Below, piece by piece: positions 21,117-21,131 of a DNA stretch of 21,131 bases; the first letter of the stretch is position 1, and the number at the start of each line of letters is the position of its first letter. The DNA lies in IMG/VR virus record IMGVR_UViG_3300043409_000099, positions 1 to 21,131 of that record, one strand, 5' to 3'. Below the pieces are notes generated by a model. It searched no databases. It was not told where the DNA came from and saw nothing but the letters and a program-made list of their open reading frames with translations. The translations under genes and the position numbers were made by a program. The DNA comes from a virus.

Positions 21117-21131
21117 AATGAGACCCTAACA

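Overview
The window is the virion-building end of a tailed double-stranded DNA bacteriophage, either a free phage genome or a prophage. The order is small terminase, large terminase, portal, GroES-like chaperone, scaffold, capsid, head-tail adaptors and tail fibre. I see no tape-measure, tail-tube or tail-sheath gene. The portal is long with a P22-like coiled-coil C-terminus, and two adaptor-type genes are present, so a short-tailed (podovirus-like) particle is the best guess. Several proteins resemble families I associate with uncultured freshwater phages. The host is not shown by the sequence; a Gram-negative host such as a betaproteobacterium is only a guess. No tRNA, integrase, CRISPR array or insertion sequence was seen.

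From 19996 down to 1 every gene lies on the minus strand, packed with ATGA, TGATG or 8-base overlaps, many with AAGGAG-type ribosome sites. In transcription order: terS-terL-portal (19996-15370); a small conserved gene and a GroES-like gene (15366-14796); scaffold, a conserved head protein, a putative decoration protein and the major capsid protein (14785-11760); then a rho-independent terminator and a short leader with an inverted repeat (11640-11750). Next come two putative surface proteins (11614-10750) and an island of small basic proteins (10757-6890). That island holds a holin-like membrane protein, a P22 gp4-like adaptor, a zinc-ribbon protein and many Gly-Lys-rich proteins sharing a C-terminal tag. 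Last are a second adaptor, a conserved virion protein, a repeat-built protein, a 1391-residue fibre with a self-cleaving S74 chaperone, and a small late cassette with an HExxH protein and membrane proteins (6879-1).

The region 19997-20493 has no gene and is the regulatory hub. It holds divergent sigma70-type promoters, one into terS and one into the only plus-strand gene (20494-21021, unknown function, closed by a strong terminator). It also holds a perfect 16-base palindrome matching bacterial parS (20071-20086), a series of G-run repeats next to terS, and a 19-base palindrome, TGTTAGGGANTCCCTAACA, that recurs downstream of the plus-strand gene at 21098-21116.

The strongest candidates for something undescribed are the parS-like site in a phage packaging/regulatory region, the paired 19-base operators around the unknown gene, and the small-protein family with a shared KGG motif and GKT(K/R)G(K/R)M tail. 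All functional statements come from reading motifs and recalled families; no database search was run.
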